NCBI GenBank assembly: GCA_021234155.1
Contig: JAJEKV010000066.1
Coordinates: forward strand, 60,001-124,000
Reading direction: 5' to 3'
From: Isoetes taiwanensis
Lineage: Eukaryota > Streptophyta > Lycopodiopsida > Isoetales > Isoetaceae
Length of the DNA stretch: 64,000 nucleotides
The notes beneath the pieces are model-generated. The model worked only from the letters and a program-made list of their open reading frames with translations, did not search any database and was not told where the DNA came from. Both the position numbers and the translations under genes were made by a program. The stretch's first letter is position 1. Each line of letters starts with the position of its first letter. This document shows positions 46,149-57,069 of the stretch, piece by piece.

Positions 46149-46197
46149 TGCCAACAAGATTTCTTGAGTATGGAACATCCAGCAAACATTTATTGTA

Positions 46198-46611
46198 TCA
46201 GAACCTGTCTAGCATTAATTGAACTATAACTAGAAAGGATATAACTTGATGAGCTTGACTTGAAGGTATATTTTCAGCCTCCTGCTCCATGATGTCTTTG
46301 CCTTTGCCCAAATCTTCATTATTTTCTTTGCCCTGCATGGGAATAGGATCTGCTTCATTGTCTTTCTTAGGAAGGCAGTCTTCTTGATTGCTCTGCTCCC
46401 AATCAGATGTAGGAGCATTGCTTGTCTTTGTGGTAGATCCTTCTACCACATTGGTAACATTGGCAGGTTTATGGAACTGGTAGAGCTTTCTCACTTTGGA
46501 AGATTTTGCCCTTTCTTCCATTCTTTTTCGTGTGGCCATGCCAAAATCACCTTTCTTTCTAGTCATGCCGCTGAACAGCAAGGAGAGGCTAAAATGCAGC
46601 TGCAGATGCAT
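46198..46611 (-). CDS. Unknown basic/acidic protein or exon
   Basis: 137-codon minus-strand frame. After a hydrophobic start (LQLHFSLSLLF) it reads MTRKKGDFGMATRKRMEERA, KVRKLYQFHKPANVTNVVEG and then an acidic tail (KDNEADPIPMQGKENNEDLG). The composition looks like real coding rather than chance, but I do not recognise it. The likely start is the ATG of MTRKKG (46,566) rather than the first one. It sits just beyond the duplicated 43.5-46.15 kb block. It may be an exon of a host gene or a transposon accessory protein. Confidence 0.35.
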   Translation of the reverse strand: MHLQLHFSLSLLFSGMTRKKGDFGMATRKRMEERAKSSKVRKLYQFHKPANVTNVVEGSTTKTSNAPTSDWEQSNQEDCLPKKDNEADPIPMQGKENNEDLGKGKDIMEQEAENIPSSQAHQVISFLVIVQLMLDRF

Positions 46612-47832
46612 TTAGACCTGCTGCCTTATTTATCTACAGTCATATTTTCGATTTTCTAATTTCCTAGTCCTTGTTACCGGCTGTGTCAATTTACACCAGA
46701 GGCCAGAATCGTAAAGCAAATTATTCTTGATTCATAACAGAATACCTATGTGTCGTGCATGTATGAGACTTACCTGCATGGCTGAGCAATTTGCAGATCA
46801 TCCAGGTTGGAGTCACGGCCAGGTTGGAGCAACGGCCATCGGACGCATCATGCTCTTGTCCATTCTTACGAAGCCCTAATAATTTTGTTGCACTCATTTT
46901 GCCAGTAAAGCCACATAACCGTCAAATTATCTCATATTAATATTAAAGCAAGTGGAAGCTAAATGGAAACCTAACTGGTTCAGGAGTTATCCCAAGCCCA
47001 AGTGTTAGAAATATGATGCCTAGTTACATATTTTTGTCGAATGATGAAGTCATGTACATGTCTTATATGCAATGCAGTGGAGACATTATCATTTTCATAT
47101 ATTGGGAGCATATAACATAGAGTCATCTTTGCATAACTGCTGTAGAGGTATAACAAGCTATATCTTACCATTTATCTATATGATTATTTGTATGACACAA
47201 CTGCTCTTTATTAGTAATAATAATAAAATTAAAAAAAAAAAGCCTCTAAATCTGTTATCCAGACTTTTTACCTCTTTAGAACTAATTTGGTACAATAAGC
47301 AGCCCTATTATATCATCAGAAAACCTAATCCTTCTGAATCCAGACCATACCTTATTTTAATGGTTTAGGATTGATCTAGAATGCCGGAATCCAGTTGTAT
47401 GGTCGATGCCAAGTTGCTTGTTATCTGTACCAGCTTAATAGCCATGGACGTCCAACTTTAGGGTTTTGAAAATAGTAGCCTCCAGCTTTTCTACCTTTTT
47501 TGAATTTTTTAGTGTATTAATTTTTGGAATACATGCATTTGCCTACTATGGTCTACAAAACCATTGCAAAACCAAGAGTTGTACCATCCATTGCTCTACA
47601 CCCAACAAATACTAGTCATATATATTGTATGGAGATAAAATACTGTATATCATAACTCTTGATAACGAGAACAAGCAAGAGGATGAGAATGCAATGCTGG
47701 AGACGCTGTTTGATTTGGATGAAGACGAAGACAATGATGAAGAGCGACATTTCAAACGGCATCGGCATTAGTTAGTTTGTGATATTTGGAATATTAAATG
47801 TTATCTTGATTTAGATGTTGAGTAGGTAAATG
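46612..47832. other. Non-coding; short acidic open frame near its end
   Basis: At 47,660-47,770 a plus frame reads MLETLFDLDEDEDNDEERHF and ends KRHRH before a TAG. It could be the tail of a pol or gag-pol reading frame lying just before the LTR-like segment at 47,833. Otherwise nothing is recognised. Confidence 0.3.
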
Positions 47833-48071
47833 TGTTAGAACTTTAGGAGAACATTGTTTTAAAGGTTGAAGTTAAGAGTTGTACTTGTGCCATGTGGCAA
47901 GACTATAGACGGTGAAGATTTATTGTGAAATCTATATAAAGAAGCAAGTACGTTGTTGTTAAGGAGAGGAGACTTTTGAATAGAAACCGTTATTATTGCA
48001 TTTCGTGTTCTCCTTGTGCGTGCTTTATAAGATGTCATTTCGTTAAAGCACCTAATTGCTAATAATTAACA
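47833..48071 (+). repeat. Possible solo LTR or 3' LTR
   Basis: The segment begins TGTTAGAAC and ends ATTAACA (TGTTA/TAACA inverted ends) and contains a TATA-like CTATATAAAG at about 47,932-47,941. Downstream text is like an R/U5 region. No 5-bp target duplication was seen and no second copy lies in the window, so this is tentative. Confidence 0.3.
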
Positions 48072-48254
48072 AATACAATAAGCAAAGACTTAATGCCGGA
48101 ATTGTGGTTATTTGGTTTCACGGCACCTAGCTTTGGCTTCACCAAAGCGCATTGATCAAATCCGAGATGGGTTCCTTTGTCTCAACAAGCATTGTTTTGC
48201 TTGCAGTATTACAAACCCTATATTCCAGCACGGTTCCTTCCATCGGTTTCCATC

Positions 48255-48425
48255 ATGACTGCTTCAGAGCTTCCAGGTAAGCAAGGTTTACAAAACTAGT
48301 TCAAATCTGTCATTGCTTATGGATTCTAAGCATTGGAACAATGTTTAATAGCTTCTACGGAGACCCAAATGCCAAAAGAAGGAAATTCTAGTCACAATTG
48401 GAATGCTTATCTGGACAGTGCTTGG
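48255..48425 (+). CDS. Two-exon start of an unknown host gene
   Basis: Exon 1 is 48,255-48,276 (ATG, peptide MTASELP plus one base), followed by donor CCAG|GTAAGC. The acceptor AATAG is at 48,347-48,351. Exon 2 is 48,352-48,425 (STETQMPKEGNSSHNWNAYL, then DSAW), followed by donor TTGG|GTAAGT. The join is in frame (G|CT = Ala) and both donors are strong. I do not recognise the N-terminal sequence, and later exons could not be followed. It could equally be a fluke of good splice sites, but two strong donors in register are unusual by chance. Confidence 0.35.
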
Positions 48426-49731
48426 GTAAGTGTTTGTACGTTTAATCAAATGCTTGAAGTTCTATTCTGATTCTAGAGTACTTGGATTATGTGTTACCAT
48501 AGTGAGAGTATGTTAACAACTCTGGCAGTGCACCATAAGAATCCTTGAATCTCACAATGTCAAGGTGTCATGGTTTTACAAGTCCACGAGCTCATTATTA
48601 ACCCAAACCTTGATTGTAGAATTCATATAATACATCCTCCTTCAGCAAATAATATCCTAGGTAAGCAAAACGTGCTATAGATGCTTTATGGTGGTATTTG
48701 CCACATTTTCATAACTCATCACAAGTGTAACGAGTTCAAAGAAACCCTTGTATCAAGTGTACATGCGTTCCACATTATTTGCCCTATATCTATTCAAATT
48801 CATCCACTCCTGTGAATATTTTTCAAATTCTTTTTCAGTATACCATTTTCACCAAGTAAAAAAGCAATTAGCATTCCACATTAGCAGTATGGCAGGCTTG
48901 GGACATGGGTGGGTGATGTTGTATGGAAAGTTGATCCATGAATGTTCTAATCATTGTGCTTTTGCAAAATGCCTTTCCGTGCAAAATATATTAAGCAATT
49001 ATTGCATAAATCAAACATTGAAGGTATTAGATATGTGTGTTTAGTTCCTAAAAATAGTGCATATATGTTTGTTATTATAGCTCCCTTATTTGCAAGTTTC
49101 ATTTGCCAGTACATCAAGTTTCACAGATGTGCTACCTAGTGATGCTTACATACATTTCGTTCTATGCATTCTTGCAGCTAAATATGCCATTATGCTCCTT
49201 TTCAATAATACCAACTCCACTTGTTGCATATACCAACTCTACTTTGGTAAACAACAACCAAGTTACTACAAAGATCTATTTTGAAAACATTGTGTATCAT
49301 ATATTGCTTTGTTGCATGTAAATACATATTTTGGAAGTGCATAATAAAGCAGCTTTAATTCGGAAATGCTAGTTGATAAACTAAGGGTAAACACATTTGC
49401 TTTCCAATGCTGAATTGCTTCAGGATGGCATGCTTAATCAGTCCCTTTAAGTGCAAATAAGGGAGAGTAAAAGGCAAACGTCTAGACTATGGCTTTACCT
49501 ATACGGTTGGCGTTCCCACCAAGACAAAATGGACATAGGGCAATAGCATACCTTTTGAAACTTGAGAAGGCTCTGGTGTTGACAAGGTGAGACTTTATTT
49601 TTGGATTTTTTTTTATGTTGGTGGTAGTTAAAAGGATAAAGCATAGGAGTTGTTCCTCTAATTAACAACAATTGTCTAGAAAGATTTCACTTTGTCCACA
49701 AACATGGATGGGCAGAATGATTTGAACAAAA
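48426..49731. other. No gene recognised; possible introns of the preceding gene
   Basis: AT-rich DNA with only short frames. If the gene at 48,255 is real, its further exons should lie here or beyond, perhaps separated by the copia insertion. Confidence 0.35.
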
Positions 49732-49988
49732 TGTTGCGAAGATCATTCTGATCAAGAAATTACATAAAAGTAAATATAAGAAGAGAGCAGCCAGAATGAC
49801 CAAAGAGACTGAAGAAGGCAGATTGCAGAAAAGGATATGTTTCTATTGAACAAATAGCCTGCTATATACAGCAGCGTCCCACATAATATCACGATGGTAC
49901 AGTTATAGTTATTAGATCAGTTCTACTGATCTAACTTCCAAATCCGAGATTCTTGCTGGCCATGTATTTGTCGTTTTCACTTGCAACA
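49732..49988 (-). repeat. Copia 3' LTR, 257 bp
   Basis: On the minus strand it begins TGTTGCAAGTG directly after the polypurine tract GAGTGGGGG and ends CTTCGCAACA. The TGTTGC/GCAACA ends are perfect inverted repeats. It contains a TATATA sequence near 49,865-49,870. Confidence 0.85.
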
Positions 49989-50056
49989 CCCCCACTCAGG
50001 GTCAGCACAAAATCTTGATCGATACTTGATGTACTACTCTCACGACTCCCACTGGA

Positions 50057-51685
50057 TTGAATGATGCTGGAATCACAACCCCTACTAGGAATGGATGTGC
50101 TGTTACCCCCACTCGAAGACTGGATGCCCAGTTGTTAAATAAAGTGGCAATGCAAGGTTTTGGTAAAAATATCGGCAGCCATGTCTTCGATAGGACAATG
50201 GAGGAGACTGAGAAGGCTTTCAGAGACCAAATCTCAGATATAATGATAATTGATGTCTATGTGTTTGACTCTGCAATGGAGAACTGGATTGCAGCCAATG
50301 GCAACTGCACTTTTATTGTTAACATAAGTCAAAATGCAAGGAGACTGAGGAATGTGAAGATCAGTGCATAGATGCTGGAGCCATATGGTTTCATGGGCAG
50401 CATGATGGAGGGCAACGTATTTGGCTTATCTGCTGGAGAGGCTGACACAAGATTGTTTGGAACTGCTCCAACTAATAGGGCATCATGCAAGAAGAAAAAC
50501 ATAGCCAAGGATTGGTCTACGATCATAGTGATCTCCAGCCCAATAGGCATTAGAATAATCATGGAGTGAAATAGAGGGAGAAGTAGACTGATAATGAATT
50601 CCAAGAGAAGTGGTGCCTGCAATATATCAAAGAACACGCTTCAAGGCTGTGGAATGGTTATTTTTCGGAGAGGTAGCGAATTGGCTCAACTTACGAAGGG
50701 GGAAGGCGAGATCGGAACGGGTGGAAATGAAGGCAAAGTTGATCATACCAAGGATTTGACGGTAGTTGTCATGGATGAATTGGAGGGAAGAAGACATATC
50801 AGGGTCTGTGGGAAGGAGTTGAGTGCCAAATTCAAGAGGTGTACTCATAGGATTACAAGACTGAAAATGGAAATGATGGAGGAGATCAGCGAGGTATTTG
50901 CTTTCGTGAAGTGAGGGAGCCAGTAGACATGGAATAATCAATTTCAATGCCAAGAAAATAATGAATGGGGCCGAGGTCATTCATTTTAAAATGAGAATTG
51001 AGCTGTTGTTTCAGATTGCAAAGGTCGTCGTCAGAGGCAGCAACAATGAAAAGATCGTCTACATAACATAAAACAATGAGGAAGTGAGGCTGAAGGCGGA
51101 TGTAAACACTGTGCTCAGCTTGACTGCGAGTAAAGTAAAGATGTAGAAGAATTTGATCAAGCTGGGTATACCACGATCTGGAAGCCTGCCTGAGCCCATA
51201 TAAAGATTTATGGAGACGACATACCTGAGTAGGATCAGTAGATGAGAAACCAGGAGGTTGTTCAAGATAAACTTTTTTATGCAAATCGCCATTGAGGAAA
51301 GCATTTTGGACATCCACCTGGTGGATATGCAGATGATGAGAGGCTGTATGAACAAGAATAGTGCGCACAGAAACCATTTTGGCAACATGAGCATAGGTCT
51401 TTTCAAAATCAAACCCCTCAATCTTGTTGAAGACACGCACAAGACAATCTTTATATCGTGCTATTGTGCCATTTGGATGAGTTTTCAGTTTGAAGACCCA
51501 CTTGCAAGAGATGACAGAACAATTCTAAGGTCTGGAACAAGCCAAGTTTTGAGCAGCATGAACTGAGTCAATTTCCTCTTGCATGGTATACTGCCATTCA
51601 ATTTTGAAGGGACTATTGATGTTATCCCACGCCCACTTCTCCACTTTTGATCTGACATTTTCTGTGAAGGTTTTTGCATGTTTAT
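50057..51685 (-). pseudogene. Copia reverse transcriptase and RNase H
   Basis: Near 51,560-51,440: CKWVFKLKTHPNGTIARYKD, the start of the RVT_2 domain. In 51,440-50,886: VDVQNAFLNGDLHKKVYLEQ, KSLYGLRQASRSWY, LCYVDDLFIVAAS (catalytic YVDD) and MNDLGPIHYFLGIEI. In 50,980-50,627: KYLADLLHHFHFQSCNPMST and FISTRSDLAFPLRKL. Then the RNase H: SWSSSKQSCVSLSS, KYVALHHAAHE, CNPVLHCRVKHIDINYHYI, and near the end DMAADIFTKTLH. At least three frame breaks and a stop after YHYI occur. Confidence 0.85.
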
Positions 51686-51689
51686 TCTA

Positions 51690-52460
51690 AAAGTATATTT
51701 TCATGTTCGTGGTCTTTTCCTTTTCTGATGTCTCCGTCTGTACCCGTTCCTCCTGCTTTACTGCCAATTGGATAGGTCTGTGGCTTTCCCTTTTCCCATC
51801 CGACCAATCTGCCAGCATGAAGCTCAAAATGTCTGCTACTGCTTTGTCATTTAAGATTACATAATCAACTATGCTTTTCCCATATGTATTCTGGCTCGTG
51901 AATTCCCCTGATCCTCTCCATTTCTGTACCCCGTTGGCTATAATGTCCCCTGCTGTCGTGCATATCTCTATTAGTAGCTCACCCTTGGCATTGATTTCCG
52001 CCTTGTCCTCTGTACTTCTTTTCTAATCTTGTGATCTCGTGGTTTATTTCCACTGACCACTTATCTCGTTCATGCTCGTGATTTGTGCTTGCTCCTGGCA
52101 TGTTCTAGCATTCAGGCCCCCCATCAATATCATTGGCCCCTGGTCTTTCCATTTCATCATACTCTCCCCCATGTCGGGTAATATGCTATAATCAGGATTA
52201 GATCTTTTTTATTTTGTAATTGTATGCTTAGCAGCATGTATCTTTTATTGACATCTGAATGTAAAATACATGCCTTATTGGCTACACTCTCTTTTATATA
52301 GCAAGCTAGACCTGCGCTCCCTCTTCCTGTCTTAAAATCTTTTATCTTTCCAACATGTGAAAAGCCGGTACCCCTCTTCCTCTGGCAGTCGCTTGGTATT
52401 GTGTTCCCATGTCTCCACCAGACATATTATATCACAATTGTGGGCTTCCTCGAGCCTCTC
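51690..52460 (-). pseudogene. LINE endonuclease fragment
   Basis: Downstream of the ORF1 at 52.5-53.6 kb the minus strand reads CDIICLVETWEHNTKRLPEE, then EGYRLFTCWKD, the start of an APE endonuclease. This parallels LVLLETWEHEMGRLEKLTGF in the LINE at 37.2-38.2 kb. Further text to about 51,700 is frame-broken. No RT follows: the element is cut off where copia sequence begins. Confidence 0.6.
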
Positions 52461-52474
52461 CCAGTACCATATGG

Positions 52475-53604
52475 TCAATGCTTTTTCCGCCTGGGCTGGT
52501 CCTTTGGGTTCTCCGTGTGTTCTGGCCCATTGGTTATCCTTCTCGGTCGTCCCTTGATCTTTGTGGTTGAAACTAGGCCCATATGCCCATTTTGGTGTAT
52601 TTGTTCCTCATCGGCCTCGTTTCTGTGTCCCCCTCCCGATGAGGACTGTATCAGAGCAAGAGCTCTCTCCACTGATGCTTCTCCGCCCGATCCCTGCATT
52701 GCTGGTGTCAGGGGATTGGTTTCCTCTCCCTTCGGTCCTTTCGACTTTATGGCCTCCAGTCTCCCCATGTTCTGCTCCTGTCCTAAGGGTGGCTGGTCCC
52801 TGATCTGTTTGTGCAAGTATACTTTCTCATTTCTGACTCCCGCATATATCCCTGCCTCAGTCTGGACCCCATGTGCAGTATCCATTCCTTGGCTGCCATG
52901 TCCCTGAGTGTCAAATTGATGTGTCTTGCTCGTCCCCTCCATTGGCCCGAGCGTACTGCTTTGACGATTATGCTTCGATGCTCTTTGAAAACTGCCTCTA
53001 TTGCTTCTGCAGTAACTTGATATATGTCTTCGTTAGCTTTCTCTGCTACCCCTATCAACCTAACGTCATGTTTAATCCTATTCTGCTCCTCAAATTCCAT
53101 GATGTGTGGTTTTATTCTACCAAAGGATTTCCATGCATCTAACTCAACATTTATGTTTTCTAAATCAACCAACCTCTACATGATCTTGGCCTTCTCTTCT
53201 TCGATTTTGTCTATCCTCCATTGCATCTCCTCACTTGTCCTCTCGACCCCTCGCACCCTAGTTTCCATGTTGGATATGGCTATCTTGTTGCGATTAGCCG
53301 TTTCTGCCATTGTGTTAAGTGCGTCCATGCTTGGGATCCTGGCTTCCACTTGCCTGTTCATCTGAGCTAAGAAGTCCTTGAGGTCCTGTGACGACTTCTT
53401 TGCTCTTCTTTGCATCCCCCTCTTTGTTGGTGAGGCCGATTTGATCTGCCATCGGGCCTTGGACACAATTTCAGGGGCGATTTCCTATGGCTGGCTGTGA
53501 TAGAGCTTTCCTCTTGGTATCACTGCATTCCCTTCGTACAATATATGTTGTCTCCCAAACGGTACCTTATTTGAAAAATCTGAAGCAGAATTTGAATTAG
53601 TCAT
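52475..53604 (-). pseudogene. LINE ORF1 (coiled coil, RRM-like)
   Basis: The frame starts at an ATG at 53,604 (MTNSNSASDFSNKVPFG), has one TAG, then at 53,466-53,176 a coiled-coil region (NMETRVRGVERTSEEMQWRI, then DKIEEEKAKI). At 53,172-52,783 it has EEQNRIKHDVRLIGVAEKAN, EDIYQVTAEAIEAVFKEH and INLTLRDMAAKEWIL, an RRM-like ORF1 domain. A Gln/Gly/Glu-rich tail follows to 52,475 in another frame. This is the same architecture as the ORF1 at 38.2-38.9 kb but clearly diverged, so it is a second subfamily of that LINE type. Confidence 0.7.
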
Positions 53605-53820
53605 AATTATTCTACCCACCTCTTTGCATGATTCGATTTGATGTTTATAATCTTATCCGTTTTTTATGTATGTACTCTGGTATTTAATGATTCCAGCGGG
53701 GTCATGGTCCTGTTTTTCGTGAGGTGCTCGGTCGGTAGATTTTATCTTACTGTTCCGATTGATTGGACGGGAGTGACTCTCTCTGTGCCAATCCAGATTT
53801 CTAGTAGATAACAACCTGGA

Positions 53821-54760
53821 TTTTTTTTTTTTTTTTGAAGGACGAAAGCCAAAAAGTTTGTTAATCAGAGAGAAAGTACAAAATTTACATGTCTCATCTA
53901 ACTGTGTAAGCACAAAAGATACCCACGGGAGCACAAGCACGGAGCACAATGTACTTACTCGAGAATAGGAGACTAGCGATAAGAATCAATTCGAGAATCT
54001 TGAATCGGATGCATTCCATCATTTTCGATTCAAGGGAGGAACACTTTCGTAGGCTGTCAATATCTTTTTTACGGGCCGCCGTAATATCGGGCGTCGGATG
54101 AATTAATGCCCGAAAGATGTGATGTCTCTGGCAGCTTCCATATCGACCATAAGACCAAGCCCGGAACCAAGATGGAATGCCCTTTGTTTATTTGGAGGCC
54201 ATGCGTTGGGATAGGGCGCCAAGAGGATGCATTGGCGGTCAATGTGATTAAACAAACCTTGTAGCGGGACCCCTATTTGGTTGAACCTCGGGACAATCAA
54301 AGAGACAATGCTCCAAGAGTCTCAGCGTCCAAAAGGCAGTGGGCATCTGCGGATATCGCGAGGATCATAGCAATGTCGAAGGCATTAACAGCGGTACGTG
54401 GATAACCTGCCACCGCGTCTGAGAGACTTTAGGGTGGAGCAACCTATCCTAAAGCCATCGTCATGTACGACACAAAATGGGTTGTGGAACACTGTAGGTG
54501 CCTCCCATCGGCAAGCTGGGATTTGTGGTGCTAAAAGAAGGCAATATACTGATCTGACAAAGTGCTTTCTTTTGTGAATATTTTCATGACAGTCCCATGG
54601 CACCCTTTCAGCAACACCAACTTGCATTATAAGAGGCAAATTTTCTGCGACCTTCTCCCATAGAGATACATCCCAACGAGAGAGCAGGAACGAGAGAGTA
54701 GCTTGTATAGATAATCTAGCAGCTCATGTTTCCCCATTGCGTCCTCATCTTCTTCCACCC
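53821..54760 (-). mobile_element. L1-type LINE 3' fragment, poly(A)-tailed
   Basis: Begins with 16 T at 53,821-53,836 (a poly(A) tail on the minus strand). Upstream on that strand are broken frames: HNPFCVVHDDGFRIGCSTLK at 54,639-54,385, LRLLEHCLFDCPEVQP near 54,300, and HPLGALSQRMAS. These resemble the zf-RVT end of plant L1 ORF2 (ETVDHLFFxCPxxxxxW). The 5' truncation point lies near 54,760. Confidence 0.6.
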
Positions 54761-56134
54761 CACCTGAAGGGGCTCCTACTCCGATCAGTGTTTGACACAA
54801 TCTTGAAACTCTGTTCTGTGGTTCTTCTTGAAATTCCTAAGGGCCTCCCCTTGTAACCTATTCAACTCATCCAAAATTACCTGGGTCCACGTTTGCTGCA
54901 TGCGTAGCTCATTTTCCCCTCCCTAGAGCCGCGTGATTACCATTTCTCTATCGTTCGATCCCCCATCCTATCCGATATCTAACTCTTCTGGATTAGCCTA
55001 ACCCCTCTCCTGAATCCCATGACGGATTCCATACTTTATACACATATCTCACACCCCTCTGGTAAGTGGTCGTACCCACATCCCGCATCCCGCATCCTGC
55101 ATCAACATATAGTATTAATCATTATTACAAGTTCCCTGAAATTGAGATCAAAAGTGAAAGCCTAAATATTAAATTCAAGTCTAGCCAACATCTTTATGGG
55201 ATGGAGGAACTTATCAATTGCGTAATGTCAAATATTAGCTCAAAATGCATTTTCTTGTAAAAGCTGTTGTATTTAAACTACAACTGCCTTCTGGGAACCA
55301 TAATTGGTTCTGAAGAGGCAGAAAGTAATTTTGACCCTGTCATATTTGAATGGCCATATCTTTCTTCATAGACTTCGAATTCACATGTGATTTTTTGTGT
55401 CTTTTTCTCTATCTTGTGTAGAAAAATATAACGGTATTAAAAAATTTTGAAAAAATCTTTTTATCAAAATAGTTTGACTTTATGTAAGCATGAATTTTTT
55501 GGTACGTGACCACCCTAAATTTGCTAGAGCATAACTTACAAGAATGGATGTATATATATTTTAAAGCATTTTTCTAGTGGATCAAGACTGCCATATATGA
55601 TCTCCTAGAAAAGGTTCGAATAGATTGTTTGCCATTGATTTTATACGGGTTTCAAAGCGAACACTCCAAATGGACCATTTCTGGTCCATTATGGGACCAC
55701 TCTAGTGTTAATATGATAAATTAGAGATGGATGAGTCTTTGTACTTTTCAAGAGACCCTTGCATCTCTCTTCATGGTGCATTGGGTATAAGACGTTGTAT
55801 CAAGTTTGTTTTATTTGGCATCTAAACTTTTACAGCATGTCTCTACAGTAACATTGGCATATTGGTTGCCACAAGAAGCCCTAGATATTGCAATTTACCA
55901 TTTGGCCAGTTTTTCTGCTGTTGCTGTGTAGTCTAATGATCACTGGAAGTCTTTAGTTCACAACCTTCATTTTGACACAAAATCTTGAAGGTCACATAAT
56001 TTCTTCATGGGTTGAAAGTAAATCAAAACCAGACTCCAGCATGGACTGAAATCTAATGGCAAAATGATTATTAATTGAAATGATGATGATATGTCTAGAT
56101 CTAAATATAAATCAGATACGACCAGATCTGAATG
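54761..56134. other. Non-coding; possible inverted-repeat element remnants
   Basis: No gene recognised. At 55,069-55,110 a short 'catcccg'-type repeat occurs. The 55,290-55,690 part has the same kind of wording as the inverted-repeat elements elsewhere ('atatctttcttcatagacttcgaat', 'gcataacttacaag'), but I could not find matching ends. Confidence 0.3.
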
Positions 56135-56550
56135 TTTTTTTTTTTTTTTGAGAGTAAGGGTAGATTTTTTCATTAACTAGAAAAAGCCATACAATCCATA
56201 TACCAAGCTGCTATGAAGCAGGGCAAAAGAGAGAAAAGGACACTCGTCTAGAGTGAGCATCAAATAAGAAATATGAGAAGAAAGTAGACATGAAAATTTA
56301 AAACATAATATCCGAGTATGTGAAGAGAGTATCAATAGTTTCAAACTCAGTAGAGAGAATGATATCCAATTCTGCAACAAACTAGCAGTCAAGTATTCTT
56401 TGGAATTGAGATCCCCTTTTCCCTGCAAAAGCAAACCGAAATACTATCCATGATCCTTAAGTATGAATCATGAAAATCATGGGATTGATCACCATTAGTG
56501 GACAGGAATATGAAATGCAACATGGGGAAAGGTCTAAAGGCAAGGAGAGG

Positions 56551-57069
56551 TTAACTATGGCTGCTGTTAAGATTTCTATCAAACCACTGATTGTAATGCC
56601 TGTAAAACTCAGCAGTGGAGCCATGTGAATATCTGTTTTTGCCACAGTCATATTGTAACAGTAGAGTACTTAAGCTTTCCTTTCCCATAAGCAGCAGCAA
56701 GGTACCATGTAAATCTGTGAGAAGCTTGTGACTATAATATAATTCCCTGTACTTCAACAACTGCCTTTCTGACATACTGAAATGGGTATTGAATATAAAT
56801 TCAAACATGAGGTGCATTTGCATAAATTCTCTCGTATATATCTCTGCCCATAGAGCTTCCCTTTTTCTTGAACTTTCAACTTCCTGAATGAAATCATCTG
56901 TCATGTCACACAACTCTTTCAAGGTCAATTTTTTCTTAACTGGCTGACTCTGATGCAAAGAGATCTCATAGTTGTCAATATCCGTGTCCAACTTTGTAGC
57001 ACCTTCCCCCTTAAGGAACATCATATATTCTGTCACGGTCAGAGTATGGGGCATTAGAATCAATAACAT
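56551..57069 (-). CDS. Extra downstream open frame of the L1 element
   Basis: 172-codon frame starting at 57,069, overlapping the end of the ORF2 frame (which stops at 57,011) in another register. The content is not repetitive: KKKLTLKELCDMTDDFIQEV, EALWAEIYTREFMQMHLMFE, MSERQLLKYRELYYSHKLL and TAEFYRHYNQWFDRNLNS. I do not recognise it. It lies between the zf-RVT region and the poly(A) tail on the same strand, so it belonged to the LINE transcript. It may be a C-terminal extension of ORF2 reached by frameshift, a third ORF, or captured host sequence. Confidence 0.4.
   Translation of the reverse strand: MLLILMPHTLTVTEYMMFLKGEGATKLDTDIDNYEISLHQSQPVKKKLTLKELCDMTDDFIQEVESSRKREALWAEIYTREFMQMHLMFEFIFNTHFSMSERQLLKYRELYYSHKLLTDLHGTLLLLMGKESLSTLLLQYDCGKNRYSHGSTAEFYRHYNQWFDRNLNSSHS

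Larger units (their letters stand above)
49732..51685 (-). mobile_element. Ty1/copia element, 5'-truncated, with 3' LTR
   Basis: On the minus strand it runs from the start of the RT domain (about 51,685) through RNase H to a polypurine tract (GAGTGGGGG) and a 257-bp LTR. The left part of the element (gag, protease, integrase, 5' LTR) is missing and LINE sequence begins instead at about 51,690. Stops and frameshifts are present. Confidence 0.85.

Noticed and set aside
50057-50914. Plus-strand frames of about 100 codons
   Set aside because: They are antisense shadows of the copia RNase H and RT end, which reads well on the minus strand.
52401-52907. 168-codon plus-strand frame rich in Cys and Pro
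   Set aside because: Antisense of the LINE ORF1 tail; no motif of its own.
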